Assembly (NCBI GenBank): GCA_015231325.1
Contig: JADGBS010000017.1
Location: forward strand, 1 to 34,720
Direction: 5' to 3'
Source: Oligoflexia bacterium
GTDB lineage: Bacteria > Bdellovibrionota > Bacteriovoracia > Bacteriovoracales > Bacteriovoracaceae
Length of the DNA stretch: 34,720 nt
The position numbers and the translations under genes are program-made. The notes beneath the pieces are model-generated. The model was not told the origin of the DNA. It ran no database searches and saw only the letters and a program-made list of their open reading frames with translations. How positions within the stretch are numbered: position 1 is the first letter of the stretch; each line of letters begins with the position of its first letter. This document shows positions 8,286 to 18,437 of the stretch, piece after piece.

Positions 8286-10085
8286 TTAATGGATTGTTAA
8301 CTGTTTAAATACATCTAATACTTCTTGCATATTGAATGGCTTTTGGAGGCAAATAGTAGCATTTTTCCTTAATAATTCATTTTGATCAACAGAAAGATCC
8401 CCGGAATTGCATCCAGTTATTAATATGAATTTAGACTGGGGAGCAAGGTTTTCGTTTTTAACTTTTTCCATCAAGCGGTCCCCATTCATTTTTGGCATTT
8501 TCATATCGGTTATTATAAAATCAAAGGTTTCTTCTTTAATCCTAGCATAGGCCTCTAATCCATCCTGGGCCTCAAACACTTGCAGCCCAATTAAGGATAG
8601 AATCATTTCTAATAAATGCCTTATCGATATTTCGTCGTCAACAATAAGTACTTTTCCTGTAAGTACAAGTTGCCCCGTTTTTTGATAAGTTTCTTTGTTA
8701 GTTATTGCCAATAAATTATTGTTGGATAATACGGGTAGAGCAATTTTAAAACAGGAACCATCTCCTAAAGAACTTTCAACACTAATTGTGCCACCAAAAG
8801 AATTAATAATAGAATGACATATTGAAAGACCTAGTCCGGTTCCACTTCCTGGATCTTTAGTCGTAAAGAACGGATCAAATATCTTGGGTAGGATTTCTTT
8901 GGGAATACCTTGCCCGTTATCTTTAATCTCAATCAATAAACTTTCATCCTTATTCGTTGTTATGATTTTTATACATCCTTGCGTGCTGCCTATTAAGGCA
9001 TCTTTGGCATTGGATAGAATATTCATGAGCACTTGCTGGATTTTTTCATTCTCTGCTTTGATAAAAAAATTGTTGGCCAATAGACAAGTTTCTAAGGTTA
9101 TATGTGTTGTTGCATAAATTCTAGAAACACAATTCACCGTTTCCTCTATCGTTTTATGTGCATCGATATTTTCCAAACAATTTGCATCCTGTCGAGAAAA
9201 AACTTTTAGATTATTTACAATATTAGATATTCTTTTTGTTGCACCAAGAATTTGTTTTCTTATCTGGGCAGCATCTTTATGACAAACATTTTCACATAAA
9301 ACTTCAAGTATTCCCAGGTTGCCCATAATAATTGTTAATGGATTATTAATTTCGTGGGCCACTCCAGCTACCATAGTACCCATGGCCGCGAGTTTGGAAG
9401 AGTGGAGTAGCTGTGATTGCATCTGTTTTTTTTCCTCTTCCATTTTCTTGCGAAAAAAAGCAATGCCAATGCTGCTACCTACACCCTCAAAAAATTCTAT
9501 CATCTCTAGCGTAAATTGATTTGTTCGAGAGTCATTAAGCTGCAACAAACCAATGACTGTTTGTTCAGCTCAAAGTTGAATTAAAGCAACTGATTCATAT
9601 CCTTCGCCATTACATCTATTACGTGTTCTAGTTTGTCGTTCGGCATCCGTTGTCGAGGCCAACAGTTTTGTAGTGCAATTACTCCAAAAACTGCCACCGC
9701 TGGTAAAAAAGGGATATCTTGTATCGGTTCTGCCACAAATGACATTTCCACACATACACTCTAGTATCGGATTTCCTTGTTTGTCGCGTAAAATATTTCC
9801 CGCATCGTCTCGACTGCAGAGATTGTTTTCCATTTTTACAAAATATTCAGGAAATCCCTTGGTCTCATAATATGGAAAGTCCTCTCCTTTGCACAGACGA
9901 ATCCCTATGGCCTCGAGACCCGTTTCTTGCTTGATTACCGTTAGGATACTTTTGATTGCATCGTTCAACACCAAAGGCCCATTCAGAATCTTCATAAGAG
10001 CAATTAAAATTCTTTGCCTGTACTCCATTTCTTTTAGCTTGCAGTTTGATATTTCTATTTGCTTACGTAAGCTTTGCGACTTCAT
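8286..10085 (-). pseudogene. GAF-domain hybrid histidine kinase, interrupted by an in-frame TGA
   Basis: One continuous frame of 600 codons is split by a single TGA at 9572-9570 (codon 172). Start ATG 10085 has GAGGTAAG upstream. The first part is a GAF domain with GLEAIGIRL and cysteine-rich ECMCGNVICG. Sequence resumes in frame right after the TGA with AEQTVIGLLQLNDSR, still GAF. Then come HisKA with GVAHEINNPL (His244), an ATPase domain ([23 protein letters not shown]) and a receiver with acceptor Asp527 in ITDMKMPKMNG. From memory of this family the split position is normally Arg (ALIPLRA), so CGA to TGA is the simplest explanation. The downstream half could restart at TTG 9548 and would keep kinase and receiver without most of the sensor. 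A sequencing error cannot be excluded. Confidence 0.85.
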
Positions 10086-10223
10086 ATTTACTTACCTCGT
10101 AACCAGCTCGCCAGTGCTTTCGCGCCAGCGACAAACTAAGATATTTTACCACCTTATCATACTAGGATAAGTAAAATATAGTTAAGTAATGTTCATAATG
10201 AGGCCTTTAGGCAGGTGAGGATG

Positions 10224-13200
10224 TCAAAAACTATTATTTGGTTGCTTGAAAATCGCTCTCACAGTGTTTTTTAATACTTCAATGAGAGTACTTTTATGAT
10301 AGGGTTTATTGATCGAATAGTTAAAATCATACTTTTGAGGTTGGGCCATTACTGAGTTGTTGGAATAACCACTTGAAGCGATTGCTACAAAATTGGAAGC
10401 GATACTCCTCAGCTCTTTAATTATTTCAACGCCTCCTTTTTTTCCAGGAATAGTTAAATCACAGATCACAATTTGAAAAGGAGTTCCATCGTCATAGGCC
10501 TTACGAAACAATTTCGCGCCTTCTTCACCATTCAAGGCACTGGTGAAATTTGCCTCAAATTCTTTAAAATAATTCTCCGCTAATTTACATAAACCTTCTT
10601 CATCATCGATAAATAGAACCGTGTAGGGGTAAAAAAATTCTTTTTCTTTTTCTTTCTTTTTTTCTTTTTCTGCTTGCAATACATCTATCATTGTTTCTGA
10701 TGATGAAATCGCTGGCAAATACAGATAAAAAGTTGTGCCTTTCCCTAGCTGCGATTTTACCTCAACAATTCCTTGATGTTTTTTTATAATAGAGTAAACG
10801 ATTGAGAGACCAAGTCCACTGCCACCTAGTTTGTTGCTAAAAAAGGGTTCAAAAATTCGTGGCAGATGTTCTCTTGAAATTCCATGCCCCTGATCCTCAA
10901 TACTAATACAAATATAAGATGCTGGACTTAGACCTACCGGAATGAGGTGAGAGGTCGCTGGAATATTTTTGGCAGAAATTTTAATCTGTCCTCCCATGGG
11001 CATACTTTGTTTGGCATTTATAATCAAATTGTCGATAACCTGATGAATTTGATTTTCATCGATATTGACCCACCATAAGTCCTCAGCTATATCAACATTA
11101 GCAATTATATCGGAACCAGCAAGTGCAAATTGTATAGAATTTTTAATCAAAGGCAGTATTGATTGTTGCTTAAGAATTGGTGATCCCCCCTTAGAAAAAG
11201 TTAAGAGTTGTTGTGATAGGGCCTTTGCTCGATCAAACATTTCACCGGCCATCCCTAAATATGATGCAATATCAGTAAATTCTCCCCTCTCACAAAGATT
11301 TTTTGCTAATTCCATATATCCAAAAATACCACTTAAAAGATTATTAAAATCATGAGCGATACCTCCTGCTAATAGACCCAAAGATTCAATTTTTTGTTCT
11401 TGTATTAGTTTTTTTTCTGTTACATCCATCGCCATACTTAAAATTACTCGTCTACCATCTGCAAGTTTTCCTATTGATGCCGACATAAAATCCCAAATAC
11501 GCTTTTCACCACTTTTAGTGGTGATTTGATATTCACCCTCTTTAACTTTCTTATACAAGTCTAGATCATAAAGCCGACGAACATCTTTCTGAATCATCAA
11601 CTTATTGGATGACCCATAGGCCCGCTCTATCCAATCGCTAATAGTAGAAATCTCTCCCCATGTATAACCAGTGATTTCTAACCACACATCACTGATCATC
11701 ACTACCTTTCCATCTTCAGCGTGAATCATCAAAGGGAAAGGAGAGTTAGTAATGGCCATTCTCAGTCTTGTTTCGCTATTTCGCAATTGTTCTTCAATTT
11801 GTTTGCGTTCATTAATATCCATAACTATTCCGGACAATTGATATACCTCTCCAGAACTATTCAATTGAGGATATCCGCTAACCCAAATCCAGCGTTCTTC
11901 AGTATCTTTATAACGACAAATACGGCATTCGAAACTAAACTTACTCTTGCTTTTTATTGCTTGCTGAAATTCTTCCTCGACCATCGCTCGATCTTTTAGT
12001 ATTACGTGTTCAAGGAAGAGCGAGAAGCTCCAGTTCGACAAAATGTCTTCATAACCAAAGATGTGAGCATGTTCAATAGAGCGAATAGCAGTGTATTTCT
12101 TTATATCAAAACTCCAAGCACCAATATGGCTTTGTTCTAAAGTTAAACGTAGTTGTTCCTCGGTCTCACGCAAAAGCTCCTCTGATCTTTTCCTTTCGGT
12201 AATATCGTTGAAAGTGACAATTAGATTGTCGGAGATAAAAGCAGCGTATAGTTCGCAAATACGAAAAGCGCCATCGTGGCAGGAAACTCTGTACTCTCCG
12301 GTATTGATGGCCTTGCCTGATTCACGGGCCATCTCCAACATAGGTTTCCATCGAGCAATCACCTCGTTCCGATAATCGGGATCGGGATAGGCCAGCTGAT
12401 ACCATTCTGCTGCGGTAGGTGCGGTATGTCCAAAGATGGAAAGAGCACTGCGACTCCAAAAATTAATTTTATCATCTTGTAAATCTACGATCGCAATAGG
12501 GAATGGTGTAGCATTGAGGACTGCACGCAATTTTTCCTCGCTTTTACGAAGTGCATCTTCTGCACTCTTACGCTGACTGATTTCTTCAATCATGCACAGG
12601 AATCGTTTTTTACAGGGATTCTGGTCTTTAAAATGAGAAACAGTCGTATTTGTCCAAGCAATCGAACCGTCAGGAAGGAGATAGCGTTTATTCATTTGAA
12701 ATGTTGAAATCTCCCCAGTATTCAACATCTCTATTTGATTAAGTAATTGCGGTAGATCTTCCGGGTGGAGTATTTTCATCCAATTAGAATTCTTCAGTTC
12801 TTCTAGCGATCGTCCGCAAATATTTGCGAAACTTTGATTAACTTCATCAATGTAAATATTGTTCGAAGATAAATATATGAGCGCAATCCCAAACGGAGAC
12901 AACTCAAATATGCTTTGAAAACGAATCTCATTTAATCGTAGTTCTGTCAGATCTCTAAATACCATCACAACCCCCAGCATTTTTCCTGCACTATTTTTTA
13001 TGGGGGCCGCTGAATCTGCTATGGGGTAAGCTTTTCCATCCTTAGAAATTAGTTCTGTATGATTGGCCATTCCTACTACAGTTCCTTCTGCTATTACCCT
13101 CTCAACTGGATTTTTTGCTTTTTCCTTTGTTTCTTCATTCACAATATTAAATACTTCAAGCATCTCTTTCCCTAGAGACTCTTCTTTTGTGTATCCAGTA

Positions 13201-13964
13201 AGTCTTTCTGTAACTGGATTAATAAATTGTATTTTGCAATTCATATCTACGGCAATTACTCCATCGCCTATTCCGGCCAAAGTTACCTCCAGCCATTCTT
13301 TTTGTTTTATAATTTCGTCATTGATGGCCTTAATTTTTTTCGCCATTAGAATCATAAAATATGCAATAACTGAGCTTAAACATAAAATAATAATCAAAAA
13401 TATCATTAACAAATTTTTATAAAAAAAGATTTCTCCTTCAGAAATCTCATGAAATTCATATGCCTTTTTATCAGCAAATTCCAAAATTTTACTCATGTTA
13501 TTAGAAATTTCATTTCTTTTGCCTAATAACAAATTTAAATCTTTGCTCTCAATAACTGTATTCGCTTTTAACAAAACATCTCGGATAGTTTTCCAATTTG
13601 CTAAAGATTTATTGATATTTTCAAAAAGCTCTTGTTTACACAAAAGTAATTCTTCAGCTTTTTTTAAATCTTTAAATGCTTCGGTCTCAAATTTATTAAT
13701 TTCTTTTTGATAACTATTTATTTCTCTCTGATTGTGTGAACCCGTGGCCACCGCCTGTAAAAGTGTGTGTTGGATTGCGGTGATATGTTGTTCTGCAAAC
13801 GCCAGACTTTGGGTAACAGAAAAAGGATATTTGTATAGTTGTTTAGAGATTATCAATATTTTTGATAAGGAAAAATAGGTCAAGATGAGAGACAATAAGA
13901 TAAATCCTATTACGATAATAAAAGAGTTTATTAAATAAAAGTTAAACTTTATTTTTTTTAACAT
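10224..13964 (-). CDS. Membrane-bound hybrid histidine kinase with five PAS domains
   Basis: The 1246-residue protein starts at ATG 13964 behind AAAGGAAG. Two membrane helices (about 12-33 and 183-206) enclose a helical periplasmic domain of about 145 residues that resembles four-helix-bundle sensors. Five PAS domains follow (about 222-343, 345-467, 477-592, 602-722, 730-852). The H-box is GGIAHDFNNLL (His871). The ATPase domain shows NLIINAKQSM, EDQGHGI and GGSGLGLSI. The C-terminal receiver begins VLFIDDEEG and has its acceptor Asp in VICDLTIPGKKGG. The gene is separated from the GAF kinase by 138 bp. The kinase probably senses an envelope signal plus internal cues and relays to its own receiver; no separate output regulator is in the window. 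Confidence 0.92.
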   Translation of the reverse strand: MLKKIKFNFYLINSFIIVIGFILLSLILTYFSLSKILIISKQLYKYPFSVTQSLAFAEQHITAIQHTLLQAVATGSHNQREINSYQKEINKFETEAFKDLKKAEELLLCKQELFENINKSLANWKTIRDVLLKANTVIESKDLNLLLGKRNEISNNMSKILEFADKKAYEFHEISEGEIFFYKNLLMIFLIIILCLSSVIAYFMILMAKKIKAINDEIIKQKEWLEVTLAGIGDGVIAVDMNCKIQFINPVTERLTGYTKEESLGKEMLEVFNIVNEETKEKAKNPVERVIAEGTVVGMANHTELISKDGKAYPIADSAAPIKNSAGKMLGVVMVFRDLTELRLNEIRFQSIFELSPFGIALIYLSSNNIYIDEVNQSFANICGRSLEELKNSNWMKILHPEDLPQLLNQIEMLNTGEISTFQMNKRYLLPDGSIAWTNTTVSHFKDQNPCKKRFLCMIEEISQRKSAEDALRKSEEKLRAVLNATPFPIAIVDLQDDKINFWSRSALSIFGHTAPTAAEWYQLAYPDPDYRNEVIARWKPMLEMARESGKAINTGEYRVSCHDGAFRICELYAAFISDNLIVTFNDITERKRSEELLRETEEQLRLTLEQSHIGAWSFDIKKYTAIRSIEHAHIFGYEDILSNWSFSLFLEHVILKDRAMVEEEFQQAIKSKSKFSFECRICRYKDTEERWIWVSGYPQLNSSGEVYQLSGIVMDINERKQIEEQLRNSETRLRMAITNSPFPLMIHAEDGKVVMISDVWLEITGYTWGEISTISDWIERAYGSSNKLMIQKDVRRLYDLDLYKKVKEGEYQITTKSGEKRIWDFMSASIGKLADGRRVILSMAMDVTEKKLIQEQKIESLGLLAGGIAHDFNNLLSGIFGYMELAKNLCERGEFTDIASYLGMAGEMFDRAKALSQQLLTFSKGGSPILKQQSILPLIKNSIQFALAGSDIIANVDIAEDLWWVNIDENQIHQVIDNLIINAKQSMPMGGQIKISAKNIPATSHLIPVGLSPASYICISIEDQGHGISREHLPRIFEPFFSNKLGGSGLGLSIVYSIIKKHQGIVEVKSQLGKGTTFYLYLPAISSSETMIDVLQAEKEKKKEKEKEFFYPYTVLFIDDEEGLCKLAENYFKEFEANFTSALNGEEGAKLFRKAYDDGTPFQIVICDLTIPGKKGGVEIIKELRSIASNFVAIASSGYSNNSVMAQPQKYDFNYSINKPYHKSTLIEVLKNTVRAIFKQPNNSF

Positions 13965-14290
13965 TTTTTCTTCCTTTTTTTACATTACAACGAGAGCGAG
14001 AGCGTTCAAGTAGACAAAAAAGAGCAACACCATAGCACTATCTATGTTTGAAAAGCAATAGACAGAACAATTTGACAGTATAATAGTGTAGGAAAGGCAA
14101 AAATCTTAAAAGAGAAAGATGTTTAATTAAATTCTGGAATTTTCTGATTAGATTATAGTTAGTATTGAGCAAACTATAAAACAATTGACTTTATATCTAC
14201 TTTATTTTAACACATAATCGAACCTTTAAAACAGAATCGAATCATAGTTAAATAATTAAATTTCACGAAATAACGACAAGGAGTTTTATC
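13965..14290. promoter_or_regulatory. Divergent intergenic region between hybrid kinase and lipocalin
   Basis: These 326 bases separate two divergent genes and must hold both promoters. A TTGACT at 14185-14190 could be a -35 box for the lipocalin gene, but the -10 candidate 17 bases later (TAACAC, 14208-14213) is weak. AAGGAG at 14278-14283 is the lipocalin ribosome binding site. No open frame, hairpin or repeat of note was seen. Confidence 0.3.
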
Positions 14291-14851
14291 ATGGTTAAAA
14301 ATTTGTTGTTTTTTTCTCTTTTAATATATTCTTGTTCCTACGCCGATGTCGAGAGTAATGATTTCGATAAGTATAGTTTGCCGACGGTTGCTAGTGTGAA
14401 TATTGAAAAATATATGGGAACTTGGTATGAAATTGCAAAATATCCCAATTGGTTTGAAAAAGGGTGTGGAGCTACTCAGGCCAATTATAAACTTTTGAAT
14501 AATGGATACGTTTCTGTAATTAATCGTTGTCGTGAGCTAACAAATGTGAAAAAAATTAAAGAAGCAATCGGCACTGCTTATGTTGCTGATCAAGCAACTA
14601 ATGCCAAATTGAAAGTCAGTTTTGTTCCATTTTTTCAAAGATGGGGCTTTTTTGCCGGTGACTATTGGATTTTGGCGCTAGATCCAGAATATCAATATGC
14701 TCTTGTTGGTACTCCAGATAGAAAATATCTTTGGATTTTATCTAGAAGTCCAACTTTAGATGAGGCGATTATTAAGCAACTAAAAGAAATTGCGGAAAAA
14801 GATGGCTTTGATTTGTCTAAATTGGTAGTCACTGAGGTATGGACTGATTAA
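14291..14851 (+). CDS. blc: Bacterial lipocalin (Blc-type)
   Basis: The 186-residue protein starts at ATG 14291 with AAGGAG 8 bases upstream. It has a short hydrophobic signal sequence. LIYSC would place a lipid-modified Cys at residue 15, although Tyr at -2 is unusual for a lipobox; cleavage after SYA (residue 18) is the alternative. The lipocalin signature GTWYEIAKYPNWFEKGC begins at residue 43. Later segments such as GDYWILALDPEYQYALVG and YLWILSRSP are typical of the Blc family, and the length matches. Blc proteins bind lysophospholipids or fatty acids at the outer membrane under envelope stress; that role is inferred here. The gene stands alone. Confidence 0.92.
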   Translation: MVKNLLFFSLLIYSCSYADVESNDFDKYSLPTVASVNIEKYMGTWYEIAKYPNWFEKGCGATQANYKLLNNGYVSVINRCRELTNVKKIKEAIGTAYVADQATNAKLKVSFVPFFQRWGFFAGDYWILALDPEYQYALVGTPDRKYLWILSRSPTLDEAIIKQLKEIAEKDGFDLSKLVVTEVWTD

Positions 14852-15125
14852 TGAATTGTCTCTACATTAATTGAATTTTATGTTCGCCTGGCCAATAGAA
14901 ATATGGTACTTAACACTTTTTCCTTCTTTTTCAAATTAAATACCACATAGACTAGGTTAAAAGAAATATATCGAAAAATGTTTAATTATGGCCATTTTTT
15001 TCAACCCTAAATCAGCATCATGGTATTGCCAGCAGTGATAACGTTTTTTATAATTATCGTTCTTTATCGTGGTTGGTAACTTGAGATGATTAAGTTGATC
15101 GTGATAATTATTGGAGATAATTTTA

Positions 15126-16598
15126 ATGTTAATGGATATCTGTTTATGTCCGGATGTGCGTTTACGACAAGAGATATTTGGTGGTTTGGTTTTTAATAAA
15201 AGGACAGGAACCACTGTGGAGGTAGATCATCGGGCATTTCAGTTTTTGACGATGCTTTCAGATTTAGATGCTTCTCCAATAGCTCCCACTGCAAATAGTT
15301 ATATTTACGCTTACAATACAAATCAAGAGAATAAACTACTGAAATTTATTCAAGAACTTTTCGATCTCAAAATTATCTGTACAAAACCAGGTACAGACCT
15401 CAGATCGCTCAAATTAGATGCAATCAAAAAAATCTCTCCCCATCACAACAACAAAGTAATAACGTACAGGTCCAGTACCTTCCCGTTTCATCAATTATTA
15501 TCTGCACCAGAATCAGTTCATTATGCTATCACTTATAGATGCAATCACAAATGTCCCGACTGCTATGCCAAGAGAATAATGGCAGATAGAAGTAATTACG
15601 TAGGGGGTGGAGAAAACAGCTGCAAATTTATTACGAACGAGCTGGATACTAATGGCGCTATGGCAATCATCGATAAAATTGTTGCGATGGGAGTTTTTCA
15701 ATTGGCCATTGGCGGTGGAAGTCCATTTATCAGAACTGATTTAGAAAAGATAATCCCACATGCTAGTAGACAAGGACTGGTGGTTCATCTTACCACCGAG
15801 CTTGGGAACGATGAATTGATGTGCTTACCTTTAATTGTTCCCTATTTAAGCTGTCTGCAAATTGGTATTAACTCAGCAACCATTAATAGTGAGTTGTCGC
15901 ACAAATCAACTCCTCAGAAAGATTTTATTGAACAGCTTTTTATTGAAGAGAAAAAGTGGTTTTCAACTCAATCACATCCATCTCTCTTATCATCCTCGTC
16001 TTCGTTATTGATTGGTGCAAATCTCATGCTTAATCGAACTATGTTAGAAGGATCCACTTTGGAAAATTCAATAGAATTTTTGATGAAGCTGGGTTTTAAA
16101 CAGATTACACTTCTACGTTACAAACCACCTTACTCGGTGGAACGATGGCAGAGTGAGAATCCCCGACCTTACCAATTTCTAAATCTCGAGGGGCGAATTG
16201 CCGGCATCAAGCAGCTCAATTCAGAGCTCAACCTTCGCATTGACTGCGGACTTTCATTTTTGGAACAAGATCTTACTCCAGAACAAGCGCGATTTGCCGG
16301 TTTTTTTGGTTGTGTTGCAGGAGGGAGAACGATGGCGGTCGCACCTGATGGATCTATCTATCCATGTTCCCAGTTAGTATCGAAAAAATTTTGCGCAGGT
16401 AATTTGCTTAAAGATCATCTAGATTCTCTTTGGAAAGATTCAACAGTTTTCAAAACTTTTAGAAATTTACGCAACAAAAGAAATTTTCGAGAAAATGCCT
16501 GCGGCACTTGTTTGGCCAAAGAATGGTGCTCAGGATGCAGAGTTTTTGCCCATGAGGTTTACGATAACGATCCAGGGTGCCCTAAAGGGGAAAGGTAA
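15126..16598 (+). CDS. Radical SAM/SPASM protein with PqqD/RRE-like N-terminus
   Basis: The 490-residue protein is taken from ATG 15126 because GGAG (15112-15115) lies 10 bases upstream; an in-frame TTG at 15111 is less likely. Residues 1-85 resemble PqqD/RiPP recognition elements (PDVRLRQEIFGGLVF). The radical SAM cluster is CNHKCPDC (Cys139, 143, 146), followed by GGGSP (196-200) in place of the usual GGEP motif. The C-terminal SPASM region has cysteines at about 396, 414, 423, 459, 462, 468, 471 and 485, enough for auxiliary Fe-S clusters. This architecture is known from enzymes that modify ribosomal peptides, but no convincing precursor gene is adjacent. The stop codon lies in the purine-rich lead of repeat copy A, so the last residues may have been changed by that insertion. 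Confidence 0.87.
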   Translation: MLMDICLCPDVRLRQEIFGGLVFNKRTGTTVEVDHRAFQFLTMLSDLDASPIAPTANSYIYAYNTNQENKLLKFIQELFDLKIICTKPGTDLRSLKLDAIKKISPHHNNKVITYRSSTFPFHQLLSAPESVHYAITYRCNHKCPDCYAKRIMADRSNYVGGGENSCKFITNELDTNGAMAIIDKIVAMGVFQLAIGGGSPFIRTDLEKIIPHASRQGLVVHLTTELGNDELMCLPLIVPYLSCLQIGINSATINSELSHKSTPQKDFIEQLFIEEKKWFSTQSHPSLLSSSSSLLIGANLMLNRTMLEGSTLENSIEFLMKLGFKQITLLRYKPPYSVERWQSENPRPYQFLNLEGRIAGIKQLNSELNLRIDCGLSFLEQDLTPEQARFAGFFGCVAGGRTMAVAPDGSIYPCSQLVSKKFCAGNLLKDHLDSLWKDSTVFKTFRNLRNKRNFRENACGTCLAKEWCSGCRVFAHEVYDNDPGCPKGER

Positions 16599-16605
16599 AG
16601 GGGAA

Positions 16606-16664
16606 AGGTACCTGTTGACTTTTACAACTCGACATTTGTTTCAAAAAAGAGTCTACTGGTACCT
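16606..16664. repeat. Palindromic AGGTACC element, copy A
   Basis: This is a 59-bp element whose ends are inverted: AGGTACCTGTTGACTTTT at the left and the complement of AGGTACCAGTAGACTTTT at the right, 18 bp with 2 mismatches. The core between them contains CTCGACATTTG. It is nearly identical to copy C (18438-18494) apart from an extra 2 bp, and both are preceded by a purine-rich lead of GGGGAAAGG units. It would fold into a long hairpin, like REP elements or a tiny MITE. Confidence 0.85.
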
Positions 16665-16710
16665 ATTTTACACAACTCGACATTTGTTTCAAAAAAGTCT
16701 ACTGGTACCT
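16658..16710. repeat. Palindromic AGGTACC element, copy B (variant)
   Basis: This shares its left GGTACC with the right end of copy A and repeats the core ACAACTCGACATTTGTTTC and the right arm exactly. The left arm is degenerate. A further short unit CTGGTACCTAAAA follows at 16724-16736. Confidence 0.8.
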
Positions 16711-16879
16711 AAAACCTAAAAAACTGGTACCTAAAAAAATTGAAATTGCCTAAAATTGGGACAAAGCAAAGGGGGATTTGGTATAATCAACTTTTGGAAA
16801 ACTTGCTGTGAGGAAATATTGAAAAATTTGCAGGTGGTTTAGAGTAAGTGATGATGCAAATAGCGAGCGTGCCAAGTCC

Positions 16880-18037
16880 CTAAATCAACGTCGGTAGTTG
16901 TTTCAAAAATTGCTCTACAGGAATGACTTCAATGTTTTGGTGATGAAAGTGCCGATCTCCTCCGTATACAAAAAATAGCTTCGCCGTGGGATAATCACTT
17001 GCGAATAGTTCCAATCCAGCAAGGTCGCTGGCCCTGAATTTATGCGTCAGTTTTGTCTCTATTGCGTACAGACCGCGACGACCGTATAGGACGAAGTCAA
17101 CTTCCTGATGTTGTTTGGTATGCCAGTAGGAAATTTGGTAATCCAAATCAAGATAGTTATTAGTCGCCATCAACTCTTGCAGAATTAACGTTTCGAATGC
17201 TGCACCATTTATTTCTGACTCACTATCGAGCGGTCCCTTGGGACGAAGAACCTGATAAACTCCCACATCAAAAAAATAAAATTTTTGATGTTTGATCATT
17301 TCACGCTTGGCCTTTTTGGTAAACACCGGTAATTCGTAAGAGATCAGTAGATCCCTGGTTATATCGAAGTAATTACTCACAGTTCTTCTCTCAATTCCAC
17401 ACTCAGCGGCAATGGTAGAAATATTTAGTGGAGATGCTTGGGAGAAAGAAGCGGCGGAGAGGAATCGAGAAAACTCTACGACATTTCTACTAAGTCCCTC
17501 TAATTTTACTTCCAGATCTACATAAGTTTGAACGTAGGATTTTAAATAGCTAGTGGGTTTATCGTTTGCACCTCCGCTCTGGTCGCAATCCCATACCGAA
17601 GGTAGCAGTCCGTACTTTAATGCTCGTGGGAGTGAAAAGTCTTCTCCTAACTCGGAGGTGGTTAGAGGATAGAAATTTTTTACCAACGCTCTTCCGGCCA
17701 GTAGATTTACTCCCGCCCGTCGAAATTTACGAGCGCTAGATCCAGTAAGGATAAATTGTAAACCTTTTTTGGATTCGATCAGACGATGCACTTCATTTAG
17801 TATCTGAGGTAATTTTTGAACTTCGTCGATTACAACTGGTCCATGATAATTTTTAGCGAGTCTTTTTTCTAAATTTAAAGATGACCCTTGTAAATCGAAA
17901 ATCACCTCGGAATCGAGCAAATCAAAATAAGGAGCTTTGGGGAACTGAAATTTTAACCAAGAAGTTTTTCCGGTTCCGCGAGGGCCGAAAATAAAAAAAC
18001 TACTGTGCTTTTCTGCTCTGAAATTTCTGTCATACAT
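16880..18037 (-). CDS. AAA ATPase with DUF4143-type C-terminus
   Basis: The 385-residue protein starts at ATG 18037, with a weak GGA just upstream. Walker A is GPRGTGKT (18-25) and Walker B is VVIDEVQKLP (68-77). ILTGSSARKFRR is the sensor-type segment of this family. A winged-helix-like middle follows (STIAAECGIERRTVSNYF). The C-terminus has EVDFVLYGRRGLYAIETKL, the acidic...E-K pattern of a degenerate PD-(D/E)XK fold found in ATPase-DUF4143 proteins. The cellular role of this widespread family is not known; it is frequently horizontally transferred. The gene is intact and lies between direct copies A/B and C of the AGGTACC element, with a half copy at 18106-18127 just upstream of its start, as though carried as a cassette. 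Confidence 0.88.
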   Translation of the reverse strand: MYDRNFRAEKHSSFFIFGPRGTGKTSWLKFQFPKAPYFDLLDSEVIFDLQGSSLNLEKRLAKNYHGPVVIDEVQKLPQILNEVHRLIESKKGLQFILTGSSARKFRRAGVNLLAGRALVKNFYPLTTSELGEDFSLPRALKYGLLPSVWDCDQSGGANDKPTSYLKSYVQTYVDLEVKLEGLSRNVVEFSRFLSAASFSQASPLNISTIAAECGIERRTVSNYFDITRDLLISYELPVFTKKAKREMIKHQKFYFFDVGVYQVLRPKGPLDSESEINGAAFETLILQELMATNNYLDLDYQISYWHTKQHQEVDFVLYGRRGLYAIETKLTHKFRASDLAGLELFASDYPTAKLFFVYGGDRHFHHQNIEVIPVEQFLKQLPTLI

Positions 18038-18105
18038 ATTTCCATTTTTTCGTGATTTTTGGAAATAGACAAGAAAAATAGAAAAAGGGAAAAAGGAAGG
18101 GAAAA

Positions 18106-18127
18106 AGGTACCAACACACTTTTGTTA
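18106..18127. repeat. Half AGGTACC element upstream of the DUF4143 gene
   Basis: AGGTACC followed by AACACACTTTTGTT resembles the left arm of the palindromic element, and it is preceded by the same kind of purine-rich lead (18081-18105). The right arm is absent. Confidence 0.5.
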
Positions 18128-18437
18128 AATTAATCTGGTGATATATTAACTTTGTTATTCGTGTTGTACTATTTTTATATGCTTTAGTTCTTAGTTAGCA
18201 TCAAGTTGACATTATTTTGCGGCGTGGACTTTGTCTTTGCCTGAGTTATTATCTCTTGATTACAAAGTAATAATAAAGATGTAATGTGTCGACATTAAGT
18301 ATTTGTTTATTTATACAAATGCTTGTCGATGATAGCATGAGACTGGTGTTATAGATTTCCATATGACTGTTATTATTATGAGAGTTTTAAATTTTTATGA
18401 AAATATGTTTGCCTAGGAAGGGGAAAGGGAAGGGGAA

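Noticed and set aside
9570..9572. TGA read as selenocysteine or reassigned codon
   Set aside because: TGA ends other genes here (tnpB, the 55-residue gene), and no SECIS-like hairpin is seen directly after it; a nonsense change at an Arg site is simpler.
15020..15079. 19-residue hydrophobic peptide upstream of the radical SAM gene as a RiPP precursor
   Set aside because: It has no ribosome binding site, and a purely hydrophobic composition without a leader fits a chance frame; kept only as something to check.
14957..15214. 85-codon minus-strand frame overlapping the start of the radical SAM gene
   Set aside because: It has no domain or ribosome binding site and overlaps the well-supported radical SAM N-terminus.
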